A stretch of 64,000 bases of DNA from Corynebacterium glyciniphilum AJ 3170 (GTDB lineage Bacteria; Actinomycetota; Actinomycetes; Mycobacteriales; Mycobacteriaceae). Shown here piece after piece: positions 9,230 to 18,035 of this stretch (position 1 is its first letter; each line of letters begins with the position of its first letter). Below the pieces are notes generated by a model. That model saw only the letters and a list, made by a program, of their open reading frames with translations. It had not been told where the DNA came from and made no database searches. The translations under genes were made by a program, and so were the position numbers. The stretch is from assembly GCF_007673095.1 (NCBI RefSeq), contig NZ_VDYZ01000003.1:173962-237961 (forward strand), read 5' to 3'.

Positions 9230-9843
9230 CGAGGGAACAACCGGTACAGGTCATGCTCGCTGACGATGAGCGGCTCATCCGTACGGCGTTGGCGACGTTG
9301 CTTCCGTTAGACGGAACGATCGTCATTTCCAGCGAGGTAAGCGATGGCCTCTCCGCCGTCGACGAGTTCACCCGTCTACGCCCCGACGTCGTCGTCCTCG
9401 ACCTTGATATGCCTGGGCTCGACGGTCTACATGCTGCCATGCAGATGCTTCAGATCGTTCCTGATCAGGCACTTCTCCTTCTCACCCGCCACGCGCGCCC
9501 CGGAGTGCTACGGACCGCCCTGGAGAACGGCATCCGCGGATTCCTCGGCAAAGATGCTGATCCTGACGAGATCACCGCCGCGGTACTCAGACTCGCCAAC
9601 GGCGGCCGCGTCATCGACCCGTCCGTGGCAGCGAAAGCCGTCACCGATGAATCGCCACTGACGGAGAGGGAGAAGGACGTGCTCCGTGTCACCGGCGAAG
9701 GCTACAGTGTCCGTGACATCGCGAAGATCCTGCACCTGTCCCCTGGGACGGTACGCAACTACATCTCCTTCGCGATACAGAAGACCGGCCACACCACCCG
9801 ACATGACGCGGCCCGTCACGCGAGGAACAACGACTGGCTCTGA
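9226..9843 (+). CDS. response regulator, NarL/LuxR type
   Basis: 205 residues. The receiver domain has the acidic pair D13/D14, phospho-acceptor D59 in VVVLDLDMPG, T87 and K109. The LuxR-type HTH begins near residue 143 (LTEREKDVLR) and ends with a recognition helix region GTVRNYIS. It is the cognate partner of the kinase just upstream (ATGA overlap). Target genes are not evident; no adjacent transporter is co-directional, so the regulon lies elsewhere. Confidence 0.93.
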   Translation: MTREQPVQVMLADDERLIRTALATLLPLDGTIVISSEVSDGLSAVDEFTRLRPDVVVLDLDMPGLDGLHAAMQMLQIVPDQALLLLTRHARPGVLRTALENGIRGFLGKDADPDEITAAVLRLANGGRVIDPSVAAKAVTDESPLTEREKDVLRVTGEGYSVRDIAKILHLSPGTVRNYISFAIQKTGHTTRHDAARHARNNDWL

Positions 9844-9860
9844 CCCCTCGCCCCGGGATC

Positions 9861-10970
9861 TCACATCCATTTGCTGCGACGGAAGAAGACGTAGAGCAGG
9901 ACGGCCACCCCGAGCATCATGCTCAGCGCCATGGGATACCCGAAGGCCCAGTGCAGTTCCGGCATGTCGTCGAAGTTCATCCCGTAGATCGCGCCGACCA
10001 ACGTCGGGGCGAAGAGGATGGCGGCCCAGCCGGAGATCTTCTTCATGTCCTCATTCTGGCGCTGTGCGACGAGGGTGGCGTTCACGTTGAGGATCTGGGC
10101 CAGGGCCTCCCGATGGTCCGCAGCCAGGGTGCCTGCGCGTGTCAGGTGATCGGCGACGTCATCGAGGTAGGAGCGGAGTTCCTCGGGGATGTCGTACTTC
10201 ACGAACCCCGCCCGGAGCGCGTCGAGCACCTCTGTCATCGACGCTATGGCCTGCTGGACGTCGATGACCTCCTGGCTCAACCGGTAGATACGTTCCGCAA
10301 CCGCCGCATCACCGCTGAACACCTGCCGCTCGATCTGTTCCTTGTCGATCGCAATGCCCCGGAGGACGGGAGGGTACCCGTCGACGATCGCATCCAGGAT
10401 GCGGTAGACCACGGCCTCCGGCCCCAACCGCAGGACGTCCCGATCCGCCAACAGCGTCCGTTCGCGGGGGTCGCTTCCGCCCGACGCGGCAAACCCGGCG
10501 CTGTCCGTCCCGTCGACCCACCGTCCGTCCTGGCACAGCACGGCAACGGAACCGTCGCGGACGAGGATGTGGAACTCGGAGAACGCGACATCCTCGGCCG
10601 CGTCATTGTACCGGGCAGACCTGGCGACGATGAACAGCACGTCACCGTACCGTTCGAGCTTCGGGCGTTGGTGGGCATTCACCAGATCCTCGACGAGCAA
10701 GGGGTGCAGGTCCCATGCGTCAGCGAGTTCCCCGATGCCCTCTCTGCCCGACGTCGGGTACAGCAGCACCACCATGCGTTCCGGACGATCGACGGCGGAC
10801 GCTGTCGCCTCTGCCACCGTGGTGTCGTCCGGGACCGGTTGTGCGCTGCCGTCGTCAACATAGGTCAGGACGGGCGGCGTCTCGGTCGAGGTCGGCTCCT
10901 GCCCTCCGACCCGCTGCTTCCCCCGGGTGAACCTACTTGCCCTGCCGTCGTTGATCCTGCGGTTGCCCAT
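9861..10970 (-). CDS. corA: CorA-family divalent metal transporter
   Basis: 369 residues. A long cytosolic N-terminal domain is followed by two C-terminal membrane helices; the first ends with the selectivity motif YGMN, and the second is followed by the basic tail FFRRSKWM. The layout is typical of CorA Mg2+/Co2+ channels (pentameric). Convergent with the response-regulator gene, 17 bases apart. Confidence 0.93.
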   Translation of the reverse strand: MGNRRINDGRASRFTRGKQRVGGQEPTSTETPPVLTYVDDGSAQPVPDDTTVAEATASAVDRPERMVVLLYPTSGREGIGELADAWDLHPLLVEDLVNAHQRPKLERYGDVLFIVARSARYNDAAEDVAFSEFHILVRDGSVAVLCQDGRWVDGTDSAGFAASGGSDPRERTLLADRDVLRLGPEAVVYRILDAIVDGYPPVLRGIAIDKEQIERQVFSGDAAVAERIYRLSQEVIDVQQAIASMTEVLDALRAGFVKYDIPEELRSYLDDVADHLTRAGTLAADHREALAQILNVNATLVAQRQNEDMKKISGWAAILFAPTLVGAIYGMNFDDMPELHWAFGYPMALSMMLGVAVLLYVFFRRSKWM

Positions 10971-11058
10971 ACGTGTTCCCTCTCGGCCCGAGGTCTGCTC
11001 TGTTGTCCGTGAGTTACCCTAGCCCCCGACAGGCCGGGCAGGTAACTCCGGACGTGTC

Positions 11059-11784
11059 TCAGGCGGTCGCGACGGGTTGCAGGCCGCGGCGGGCGGCGAC
11101 GAAGCCGTCCCGGCGCTGATCCCCCGAGGTCTGGACGAGAATCGGCAGGTGGTCGGAGCGGCCCTGGGGCAGGACGTCGACCTGAGACTGCCTGAAACCA
11201 CGCGAGAGTGCGAAATCGTAGTTGCCCCGCAGTACGCCGTAGCGGGAATACGTCGCTCCGGCGCTCCTGGCCATCTCGAAGCCGTGAGCGTCGACGTGCC
11301 GCCGCAGACCACTCTGGAACAACGGGTAGTTGAAGTCTCCGACCATGACGGACGGCACCCCGGCGCCGATCTGGCCGAGCGCCTCGAAAGAGGTACGGAT
11401 CTGCTGACGACGGAGCGCGTTCGTCGCTGTCAAAGGGGCAGCGTGGAAAGACGCGATGACGACGTCGCGGTCATGCTTGACGTCATGGGCCCTGACCATC
11501 ACCAGCCGCTCGGACGCAGGCTTCATGACACGGTCATGAAAAGACTTCTCCAGCGCGGTCACCTGCAGATCCTTCACATCGAACCGGTCGGCGCGCAGGT
11601 AGACGGCCAGTCCGAGACGGTTCTCCGTGGTCGCGTGGACGAGTTCCAGGCTACCGAGACGGCTCGGCAACCGGCGGGTGTCCGCCTCCTGGACGCAGAC
11701 GGCATCCGGGACATGGGTACCCGCGAGCGGGAGAAGCTCGGTGACAGCGTTATGTTTATGCAGGTTATAGCTAATCAGCTTCAT
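11059..11784 (-). CDS. endonuclease/exonuclease/phosphatase (EEP) family protein
   Basis: About 241 residues from the ATG at 11784 (MKLISYNLHKHN), the usual first strand of EEP-fold enzymes. An upstream ATG at 11805 or a longer start at 11892 is possible. Metal and catalytic motifs visible: the N-terminal YNLHKHN, QEAD, GDFNYP, and C-terminal SDHLPI. These are the DNase I/Mg2+-dependent hydrolase signatures. No signal peptide, so probably cytosolic. Substrate (nucleic acid or phospholipid headgroup) unknown. Confidence 0.85.
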   Translation of the reverse strand: MKLISYNLHKHNAVTELLPLAGTHVPDAVCVQEADTRRLPSRLGSLELVHATTENRLGLAVYLRADRFDVKDLQVTALEKSFHDRVMKPASERLVMVRAHDVKHDRDVVIASFHAAPLTATNALRRQQIRTSFEALGQIGAGVPSVMVGDFNYPLFQSGLRRHVDAHGFEMARSAGATYSRYGVLRGNYDFALSRGFRQSQVDVLPQGRSDHLPILVQTSGDQRRDGFVAARRGLQPVATA

Positions 11785-11937
11785 TGGTGCACAAGCATAG
11801 TCCATCCGGGGCCTCAGTAGATGAGTGAATCCAGTGAGGTCAGTACCGTATTCCACAGGAAACCAGGTGAGCGGGACTTTCTTCCACGGCACGCGCGCCG
11901 CCCTGACGGTCGGCGACCTGCTGTGTGCCCGGTATTC

Positions 11938-12273
11938 TCACTCCACCTCGCCATCAAGGTAGAACCACTGTCCGTGCTCGCGGACGAACCGGGAGCGTTC
12001 CTGCATCACCCCGATACCGCCGGTGTCGGCGATATAGGTGGCCCGGAACTCCACGACACCGGTGTCGTCGTCCACTCCCCCGGCGACCGTGTCGATGATC
12101 TGCACCCCGCGCCAGACAGGGTTGTCCGACAGGTCCACCTGGGCTGGTCTCGTCGTCGGATGCCAAGTCTGCAGCAGCCAGTCCTCATCCGCCCGTCGAA
12201 AGGCGTCGAACCGCGACCTCATCAGCGCCTCGGCGGTGGTTGGCTCCTGCGAAGCATCACCGCCGCGCTCCAC
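11938..12273 (-). CDS. YchJ-like protein lacking the N-terminal SEC-C zinc motif
   Basis: 111 residues from GTG 12273. The pattern ALMRSRFDAF..., TWHPTTRP and VEFRATY...ERSRFVREHGQWFYLDG matches the NTF2-like core domain of the YchJ/UPF0225 family. Full-length YchJ has a cysteine-rich SEC-C motif before this core, and that part is missing here, so this is a domain-trimmed form. The GTG overlaps the TAG of the LtaS-like gene by one base, so it is likely translated from the same mRNA. Function unknown. Confidence 0.75.
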   Translation of the reverse strand: MERGGDASQEPTTAEALMRSRFDAFRRADEDWLLQTWHPTTRPAQVDLSDNPVWRGVQIIDTVAGGVDDDTGVVEFRATYIADTGGIGVMQERSRFVREHGQWFYLDGEVE

Positions 12274-13838
12274 TACTGCAGCTCCTCGCCCGCCCAGGCG
12301 GCACTGTAGAAGTCCTGCGAACGCGATTCGAGCAACTGCTTGTAGATGTCCGGGTCCAGGTCCTGCGCAGAGTCGGTGGGGATCTTGTTCGAGAATGCTG
12401 ACACACCGAGCCCTGCCTGCCGGTCCTCCATCTCGATGCCGGCGGCTTCCAGGATCGTCGGCATCATGCTCAGTTGATCGACACCCCCACGCATCGTCGA
12501 GGTCCTCTTCTCGTCGCCGGGAACCCAGACGCGGTTGAAGATGGTGCGGTTCGGGTGGTCACCGAGTTCTTCAGCGAAGGCGTTGCTGGACCCCATGTGC
12601 TTGAGGTGGTCACCCATGAGCACGACGGCGGTGTCCTCCAGGTACCCCTGCTTCTCCATATAGCTCACGAAGTCCGCGACCTGGGTCATGGAGCACGCGA
12701 ACATGGAGGTGACTTCACTTTCGGTGTCCACATCGCAGTAGTCGTAGATATGCACCGGTTCGTGGGTGTCCACCGTCAGCATCGAGAGGTTGAACGGCGT
12801 GCCTGTCTTCGTCGACTCCTCGTGCAGGGCGTCGACGTGTTCCTTCGCATTCGCCATGAGCCGCTTGTCACTCAGGCCCCAGTCGTCACGGAACTGGTCG
12901 CTCGGCTCACCTTTCGCCCGCCAGTCATCCAGGTCGTACTGCTCGTCGTAACCGTGGGTGGTGAGGAACTGGTCTTTCGCGGCGAACGAACCGTTCGCGC
13001 CACCCATGAAGACGTTCCGGTACCCCTTGTCCTTGAGGATGTCGCCGACACAGGTCAGGCCACCGAGGTAGTTTCCGACGTCACCACCGAGCGAGTTGAG
13101 CCCGGATTGCCCCGTGATCAGGCCATTGCCCTTCAGCGGCACACCGCACTGTGTTCCGGTGATGCCCGACATGGTCCAGCCGCCGCCTTCGTACTGCTGG
13201 AAGTTGTCGACGCTGTTCCAGCCGTCCTCCTCCCGGGTGACGTCCTTGAGCGGCACGAACGGATCTTTCTCGAACAGCGTGGTGTCAGACAGCGTCTCCT
13301 CACCCGACTCGAGGTAGATCATCACGACGTTGCGCGCGTTCTCGGCCGAGTCGACCTCGGGTTCCCTGTAGTACTGGTCGATGGTGTAGTCGGAATTCGC
13401 TGCCTTGATGTAGGCACCGACATGGACCGACGTCCCGAACATCGCCGTGCCGCTGACGACCACAGCGGCAACCAACACGATGGAGACCGTACGCTTCACC
13501 CATGTCCGACCGACCGGTCGTTCCTCGTCCTGGTTGGCCTGGTTGGCACGGTGCTTACGAACGCGCCGGTGGTGCCAGAAAGCGATGCCGAGGGTCAGCA
13601 CTACCGGCAGGACACCGAAGGCGAGGATACCCAGCCAGACGAGATCACCGCCGCCACCGTCAGCCTGCATGGAGACCAGGTTCATCATCATCTGGTCAAC
13701 CGTGATCGAGCCCCAGAACATGTGGATCCCGATACCGACGATGAACAATGTGAGGGCCAGCCAGATCAGCAGGTATACAGCCAGGTGCCCTACAATGGAA
13801 CCGACCCGTTTGGCCGAGATTTTGACGGGTCCAGACAC
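12273..13838 (-). CDS. LtaS-like sulfatase-fold phosphoglycerol transferase
   Basis: 521 residues. The N-terminus has three hydrophobic stretches (about 14-38, 60-90 and 112-135) and then a large extracytoplasmic sulfatase/alkaline-phosphatase fold. Visible motifs are NVVMIYLESGEE (first metal-binding strand), a Thr-rich nucleophile region GGGWTMSGITGTQCG, and MGDHLKH near residue 400. This matches the lipoteichoic-acid-synthase/MdoB family, which transfers glycerol phosphate onto glycolipids or glycans. In corynebacteria the acceptor is not obvious. It is followed by the one-base-overlapping YchJ-like gene. Confidence 0.88.
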   Translation of the reverse strand: MSGPVKISAKRVGSIVGHLAVYLLIWLALTLFIVGIGIHMFWGSITVDQMMMNLVSMQADGGGGDLVWLGILAFGVLPVVLTLGIAFWHHRRVRKHRANQANQDEERPVGRTWVKRTVSIVLVAAVVVSGTAMFGTSVHVGAYIKAANSDYTIDQYYREPEVDSAENARNVVMIYLESGEETLSDTTLFEKDPFVPLKDVTREEDGWNSVDNFQQYEGGGWTMSGITGTQCGVPLKGNGLITGQSGLNSLGGDVGNYLGGLTCVGDILKDKGYRNVFMGGANGSFAAKDQFLTTHGYDEQYDLDDWRAKGEPSDQFRDDWGLSDKRLMANAKEHVDALHEESTKTGTPFNLSMLTVDTHEPVHIYDYCDVDTESEVTSMFACSMTQVADFVSYMEKQGYLEDTAVVLMGDHLKHMGSSNAFAEELGDHPNRTIFNRVWVPGDEKRTSTMRGGVDQLSMMPTILEAAGIEMEDRQAGLGVSAFSNKIPTDSAQDLDPDIYKQLLESRSQDFYSAAWAGEELQ

Positions 13839-14151
13839 TGGGACATCTCACCTTTCCGACGCAATGCGCATGACGCGCGGGTCGCTCCGTCCTGCCGTCA
13901 TACACGAGGTCGGCAGAAGATTCATCCGATTAATATCTGGGATTCAACCACAGTTCACCGCCTCAACGCGAGAACCGGCGTGTACCCGGAGCGCACCAGG
14001 CACCGGTGAATCTGATGAACTTCTCCCCGTATTGCCTGTTCAGAAATGATACATAACGTGGTTTTGCTTGATGCCGACAGGGACACGTCCCTGCCCGCTC
14101 CCGCAGGACTGGTCGGCTATCGCCTGCAGAACCGTAAGCATCGCAGAGCGC
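13839..14151. other. intergenic region between LtaS-like gene and the old ychF end
   Basis: About 310 bases without a convincing gene. It should contain the promoter of the LtaS-like gene (minus strand). A 16-base palindrome CAGGGACACGTCCCTG lies at 14078-14093 with no T-run on either side; it could be a transcript end or an operator. Before the island arrived this would have been the spacer directly downstream of ychF. Confidence 0.5.
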
Positions 14152-14175
14152 TCAGACGTTGAACTTGAACTCCAC
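14152..14175 (-). other. displaced original 3' end of ychF
   Basis: Read on the minus strand these 24 bases encode V-E-F-K-F-N-V-stop. YchF proteins normally end in a motif of the form VxEFxFNV. The same V-E-F codons occur inside the present ychF at 43,555-43,563. The remnant therefore marks the left chromosome-island junction, and the original stop codon of ychF is now 29 kb away from the gene body. Confidence 0.85.
14167..14175. repeat. left attachment-site repeat of the island
   Basis: GAACTCCAC is repeated in the same orientation at 43,555-43,563. Flanks differ on both sides, as expected for a short identity core where a large serine recombinase exchanged strands. Together the two copies delimit the island. 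Confidence 0.8.
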
Positions 14176-14638
14176 CGAGTTACGTAGCTCCGTAACCTCA
14201 CTGAACAGTGAACTCTCCCTTGCACCTCTCTCGGGAGGGTGATATCGTGAGTACTATCACGATCACCGTGATGAGTAGCCCCCTCGGCCGGACGTCCTGC
14301 TCCGACCAAGGGTTTTCTGCAGCAGGACAGCCTCGCCGGGACCCGGGCTCCACGACGAGGTGCTCGATCCAATGGCGGTACCCGGGGACCTCGCTCACGG
14401 CCGTAGTCACCGGCACCGTGAGGGGACAACGGCCGACGGTGACCACCAGGAGTGAGGTCAGCTACCTGGATTACGGGCACTGAGCACCGACCCGGGATCA
14501 CGACGCGCGTGGACGTCCCCGGTGATGAGGTCACCGCGCACCGGCCCCGGACCGGCAACCCGGGTGACGAGATCCGGATGACCGACATTGTGCCGCTACT
14601 CCTTATTCAGGCTTATGCCTGGTGAGGAGCAGTTTCTG
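14176..14638. other. left-end non-coding region of the island
   Basis: No convincing gene. It contains inverted repeats GTTACG/CGTAAC (about 14180-14195) and ATCGTGA/TCACGAT (about 14244-14263), typical of regulatory or recombinase-binding DNA. A 78-codon frame from GTG 14247 to 14483 has GGGAGGG upstream, but its protein has no recognisable features; it is kept here only as a weak possibility. Confidence 0.4.
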
Positions 14639-14899
14639 ATGTCCGCATCACTGACACTGCGGCAGGCGGCCGATACCGCCGGCATGTCCCCCGTGACCAT
14701 CCGCCGCCACCTCCGGGACGGCGACCTTCCCTCGACACGCGACCGTCGTGGACACTACCGGGTTGACTCGGACGACCTGGCCCTGTGGCTGGCGGGGCGA
14801 TCGATCGACGAGGCTATCGCGCAGGTCGTGGCTGCAGCCCCGGCCCTGTCCGATGTACAGCGGTCACGTCTGACTGGCATCCTGCAGGGGGTGGCCTGA
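14639..14899 (+). CDS. MerR/excisionase-type helix-turn-helix protein
   Basis: 86 residues from ATG 14639, chosen because GAGGAG sits 8 bases upstream. LTLRQAADTAGMSPVTIRRH is a winged-helix/excisionase-type HTH, followed by a YRVDSDDLALWL wing. It lies two bases upstream of the helicase gene, so it likely belongs to the replication operon. It may act as a replication regulator, or as a recombination directionality factor for the integrase; position favours the former. Confidence 0.75.
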   Translation: MSASLTLRQAADTAGMSPVTIRRHLRDGDLPSTRDRRGHYRVDSDDLALWLAGRSIDEAIAQVVAAAPALSDVQRSRLTGILQGVA

Positions 14900-14900
14900 G

Positions 14901-17000
14901 ATGAGCACAGCAAAAAACCCCGAGGCGGGCAACCTCGAGGCCAATTCCAACACCACCACTGATGAGGACAATGTCCAGGTTACAGGCTTGTCTGACACGG
15001 TGTCAAGCCCCGATGTCGATATCAATATCGATTTCAGTGATGGCGTGGTGTACGAGGAAGACCTCCCCGACGAGTTCTACAGCGATGACCTGGCCGGTTT
15101 CCCTGATGAGCCGCAGATCGATCCGCCGGACGACGTCGACGCTGTCTACGAGGTGCAGCAGCTTGAAGAAGCTGAAGCCGCTGAGGAGCAGGCACAGGCC
15201 GCCGTGGAGCGTGTGGTCGAGGGTCACTTCCCCACCGTGGACGTCCGTGACCTGGTGGACATCGATGTTCACAGGTGGGAGCCGATCCAGACGCTGGGTG
15301 CGACTGCCATGACCAGCTGGGTTGCCCGTATGCGTGCGACCGGGTTCTCCGACGCGCGGTTGATGGACGTGACGGCGGTCAGGCGTGAGGTGCCTCGCAT
15401 TCTCACGGACATCGCTTCGCGGTTCAATGCTGCGGTCAAGGCTGCAGGCAGTGACGCCGACTTCGTTGCACCGCCGAAGATGGTGGCACCGAAGACCATC
15501 CCCACGGAGGTCGCCGTAGCCTCGTTTATCGCCATCTACCAGCCGGTTTACGCGGATGGTGTGGTCGTAGCCCACTACGATCCTGATCCGATGTCGGCCA
15601 GCTACGGGTGCCACGTCGTGACAGCCACTCACCTGCAGGGATGGGTGATCGGCATGACCGGTCACCCCCTGACACGTAACGAGACAGACGGCTACCTCGA
15701 GGGCATCGCACGGACGACACCGAAGGTCGCCAGTGAGGTGGGTGGTCGGATGATTGCCCTGAACAACGGCATCTTCGACTACCAGGAGAAGGTGTTCACG
15801 CCGTTCAGCCGGGACATCGTGGTCATGTCCAAGTCCAGTGTGAACTGGAACGCCAACGCCGTGTCCCCGGTCATTGATCTGGGACAGGGTCGTGAAGAGG
15901 TTGAGGGTATCGGGCCTGAGGCCGGCACCTGGGAGGTCATGCACTGGCTGCGTGACCTGGCCGATGATCAGAGGGACATCTTCGAGCTGCTGTGCCAGGT
16001 CATCCATGCGGTCCTGCGACCGACGCATAAGTGGGCGAAAATGCTGGTCTTGTATTCACCCACAGGCAACAACGGAAAGGGAACGTTTCTCAGTCTCTTG
16101 CGCGGCATTGTGGGTCAGGAGAATGCTGTCACCATTCCCCTGGAGAATCTCGGTGGTACCCACGATCTGGAGCAGTTGCTGCCGGTCGGAGGACGTGTTC
16201 CTCAGCTGATTGCGTCGGACGAGAGTGATGCCACGTACCTCGACAAGATGGCGACGCTGAACGCCCTGGTGACGCAGAACGAAGTGCTGGTCAACCCCAA
16301 GAACAGGAGCACCACCACGCTGCGGTGGCGTGGCCTGATCGTGCAGTGTATGAATACGCTGCCCAAGGTCAAGGCCGTCGGCGGCCCGACTGAGCGTCGC
16401 TGGCTCATCGTTCCGTTCGTGAAGAATTTCGGCGCTGGTAACGATAAGATTCCTGAGATTCCCGAGATCGCGGAGGATTTCATTAGTCGTACGGAGGTGC
16501 TGGAGTTCCTGGTCCGGTTTGCACTGGTCGACCTGCCTGAGTTCGGGCGCTTCACTGTCCCGGAGGCATCGGTGGAGCTGAGCCATGAGCAGCAGCTGGA
16601 CAGTAACGCAGCCCTCGCGTTCTGGGAGGAGTTCTCCGAACAGTTCAGGTGGTTCCACCTCCCCAGCCAGTGGCTGTACGACCTGTACAAGAAGTGGACG
16701 GTCTCTGTAAATCCGTCTGGCTCGGCGCTGTCGATGCGGAAGTTCCTTGACCAGCTGGAACCCGTCGCCGCAGCGGACGGGTGGGTTACTGGACGGTTTA
16801 GTGGTACCTCCCTGTGCGAACGTGAGCCGCTGACTTTGCAGTACGGCCTCATGTTTGACTGGGGTAGTCCAGAGGCCCACAGCGATAACGGCAGGGCAAA
16901 AGTCCCCGAGGCAGTGAAGCAGGCGCGGTTCAGGGGGTTCGTCTGGAAGGGACTCTCGAGTGCTTCGCAGCCCAGTGATGCAGACCATCGCGATCGTTAG
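14901..17000 (+). CDS. SF3 (D5/P4-type) replication helicase
   Basis: 699 residues. An acidic, low-complexity N-terminus (1-80) precedes a D5_N-like middle region. The SF3 helicase core has Walker A PTGNNGKGT near residue 385, Walker B-type ASDESD near 435, and motif C region VQCMNTLPKV near 475. The C-terminus resembles the winged-helix end of P4-family primase/helicases. No AEP or toprim primase motif is visible, so this is probably the helicase half only. The iteron-like repeats begin 41 bases downstream, as in plasmid replicons where the initiator gene adjoins the origin. Confidence 0.85.
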   Translation: MSTAKNPEAGNLEANSNTTTDEDNVQVTGLSDTVSSPDVDINIDFSDGVVYEEDLPDEFYSDDLAGFPDEPQIDPPDDVDAVYEVQQLEEAEAAEEQAQAAVERVVEGHFPTVDVRDLVDIDVHRWEPIQTLGATAMTSWVARMRATGFSDARLMDVTAVRREVPRILTDIASRFNAAVKAAGSDADFVAPPKMVAPKTIPTEVAVASFIAIYQPVYADGVVVAHYDPDPMSASYGCHVVTATHLQGWVIGMTGHPLTRNETDGYLEGIARTTPKVASEVGGRMIALNNGIFDYQEKVFTPFSRDIVVMSKSSVNWNANAVSPVIDLGQGREEVEGIGPEAGTWEVMHWLRDLADDQRDIFELLCQVIHAVLRPTHKWAKMLVLYSPTGNNGKGTFLSLLRGIVGQENAVTIPLENLGGTHDLEQLLPVGGRVPQLIASDESDATYLDKMATLNALVTQNEVLVNPKNRSTTTLRWRGLIVQCMNTLPKVKAVGGPTERRWLIVPFVKNFGAGNDKIPEIPEIAEDFISRTEVLEFLVRFALVDLPEFGRFTVPEASVELSHEQQLDSNAALAFWEEFSEQFRWFHLPSQWLYDLYKKWTVSVNPSGSALSMRKFLDQLEPVAAADGWVTGRFSGTSLCEREPLTLQYGLMFDWGSPEAHSDNGRAKVPEAVKQARFRGFVWKGLSSASQPSDADHRDR

Positions 17001-17040
17001 TGCAAGGGGTCGCAGGGAATAGAGGGGGGGGCTCGACCCA

Positions 17041-17442
17041 CAGTGCTGGCCACATGGCCACAGTGCTGCCCACAGTGGCCAGCACTGTGGCCATCACGTT
17101 TCCGCAGGTCACAGTGCGAAAAGTTACTCTTTTGCCCACATGGCCACAGTAAAGTGAAACTATATCGAGGAAGTTGCTACCCCCGTTATGGGGTAGTGTT
17201 ACCCCCCTGTTGAGGGTAACCTCCCTACCCCCTTTTCATCTTGTCCCTAGAGATAAAAGTGCAATCACTGTGGCCATGTGGGCAATAACGTCCAAAAACC
17301 TGTTCTGACCAGCAATAATGCCATGGCCACAGTGCCGGCCACTGTGGCCCACTGTGGCCAGTACTGTGGCCAGCACTGTATCTAGAGGTCTCGTTACAGC
17401 AGAAAACGTAGCTTGAGCTGCAATAACGCCATGGCCACAGTG
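17041..17442. repeat. iteron-like repeat array, candidate replication origin
   Basis: The 10-mer GGCCACAGTG occurs in both orientations, at about 17056, 17142 (last base differs), 17325 and 17433 on the plus strand and at 17083, 17266, 17340, 17350 and 17362 (first base differs) as CACTGTGGCC. Two longer direct copies of about 23 bases, GCAATAA(T/C)GCCATGGCCAC plus AGTG, lie at 17312-17334 and 17420-17442. Between the arrays are two hairpins, CTACCCC/GGGGTAG and GTTACCC/GGGTAAC (about 17177-17220), and an AT-rich stretch. This layout beside a replication helicase suggests an oriV. Confidence 0.6.
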
Positions 17443-17655
17443 TTACAGCGTCACAACTCCCCTGTTGCACCCTCCATCACCTTTTCTCTTTGACCCCCGT
17501 ATCTGGCGGGCGTCAGCCCGTGCGGCGGCAGCCGCCCCACCCTGCCGTGGGAGCCGACCGGCGTCAGCCGGACGGTGACCGGCACACATCACCCTTCACC
17601 CGTTGCCCATGCGGCGCAGCCGCTGGGGCTTGCTCCGATGCCAGTGGACACGGGT

Positions 17656-17714
17656 CTATACAACCGGGCGTATACAACGTATACATCGTTGTATACGTTG
17701 TATACGTTGTATAG
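17656..17714. repeat. GTTGTATAC repeat cluster
   Basis: Five 9-mers: two inverted copies at 17656-17664 and 17670-17678 and three perfectly tandem direct copies at 17688-17714 (last ending in G). They lie 39 bases upstream of a promoter. Likely a cooperative binding site for a repressor, a partition protein or the small zinc protein encoded just downstream. Between 17443 and 17655 nothing else was seen. Confidence 0.6.
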
Positions 17715-17752
17715 AACACGGTTGTTCGAAGCTGGTTTCTAGTAGCGAAACC

Positions 17753-17781
17753 TTGCGCTACCAGCTCCGATGATATATAAT
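17753..17781 (+). promoter_or_regulatory. promoter of the zinc-protein/Gln-rich operon
   Basis: TTGCGC at 17753-17758 and a perfect TATAAT at 17776-17781 are 17 bases apart. The start of transcription would be about 17788. Inverted motifs GTTCGAA (17723-17729) and GTTCGAA (17796-17802) flank the promoter, suggesting operator control. Confidence 0.6.
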
Positions 17782-17825
17782 AGAGGTGTACAAACGTTCG
17801 AACTTTTAGCGATTGGAGGGACCAG

Positions 17826-18035
17826 ATGCCCTACGACAAAGACAGGTGCTGGATCTGTGGAGCTGTTTCAACGGCGATCATCGACACTTACACTGACGAC
17901 ACTCCTACGTGCGATGCGTGCGAGGGCCCGACCTTGACGCAGTTCCAGCGCTCCGGCGTCACCGTCTGGGGTGTGCGCCGTCTCACCGATCCGGCCTTCC
18001 GAGGCATTACACCACGTAAGCGAGGACTCTTCTGA
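17826..18035 (+). CDS. small zinc-ribbon protein
   Basis: 69 residues with two CxxC knuckles (CWIC at 8-11, CDAC at about 33-36), enough for one tetrahedral zinc site. The C-terminus is basic. GGAGG precedes the ATG. Its stop overlaps the next start by one base, so the two are co-translated. Possibly a DNA-binding copy-number or transcription factor; function unknown. Confidence 0.7.
   Translation: MPYDKDRCWICGAVSTAIIDTYTDDTPTCDACEGPTLTQFQRSGVTVWGVRRLTDPAFRGITPRKRGLF

Noticed and set aside
12474..14009. 511-codon plus-strand frame
   Set aside because: Antisense shadow of the LtaS-like gene, whose motifs and membrane helices are clear on the minus strand.
14100..14200. tRNA gene as integration site
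   Set aside because: No cloverleaf could be drawn; the duplicated sequence encodes the end of YchF.
14040..14588. 182-codon minus-strand frame across the left island junction
   Set aside because: It spans the attachment repeat and inverted repeats, is Arg/Pro-rich without domain, and has no ribosome site.
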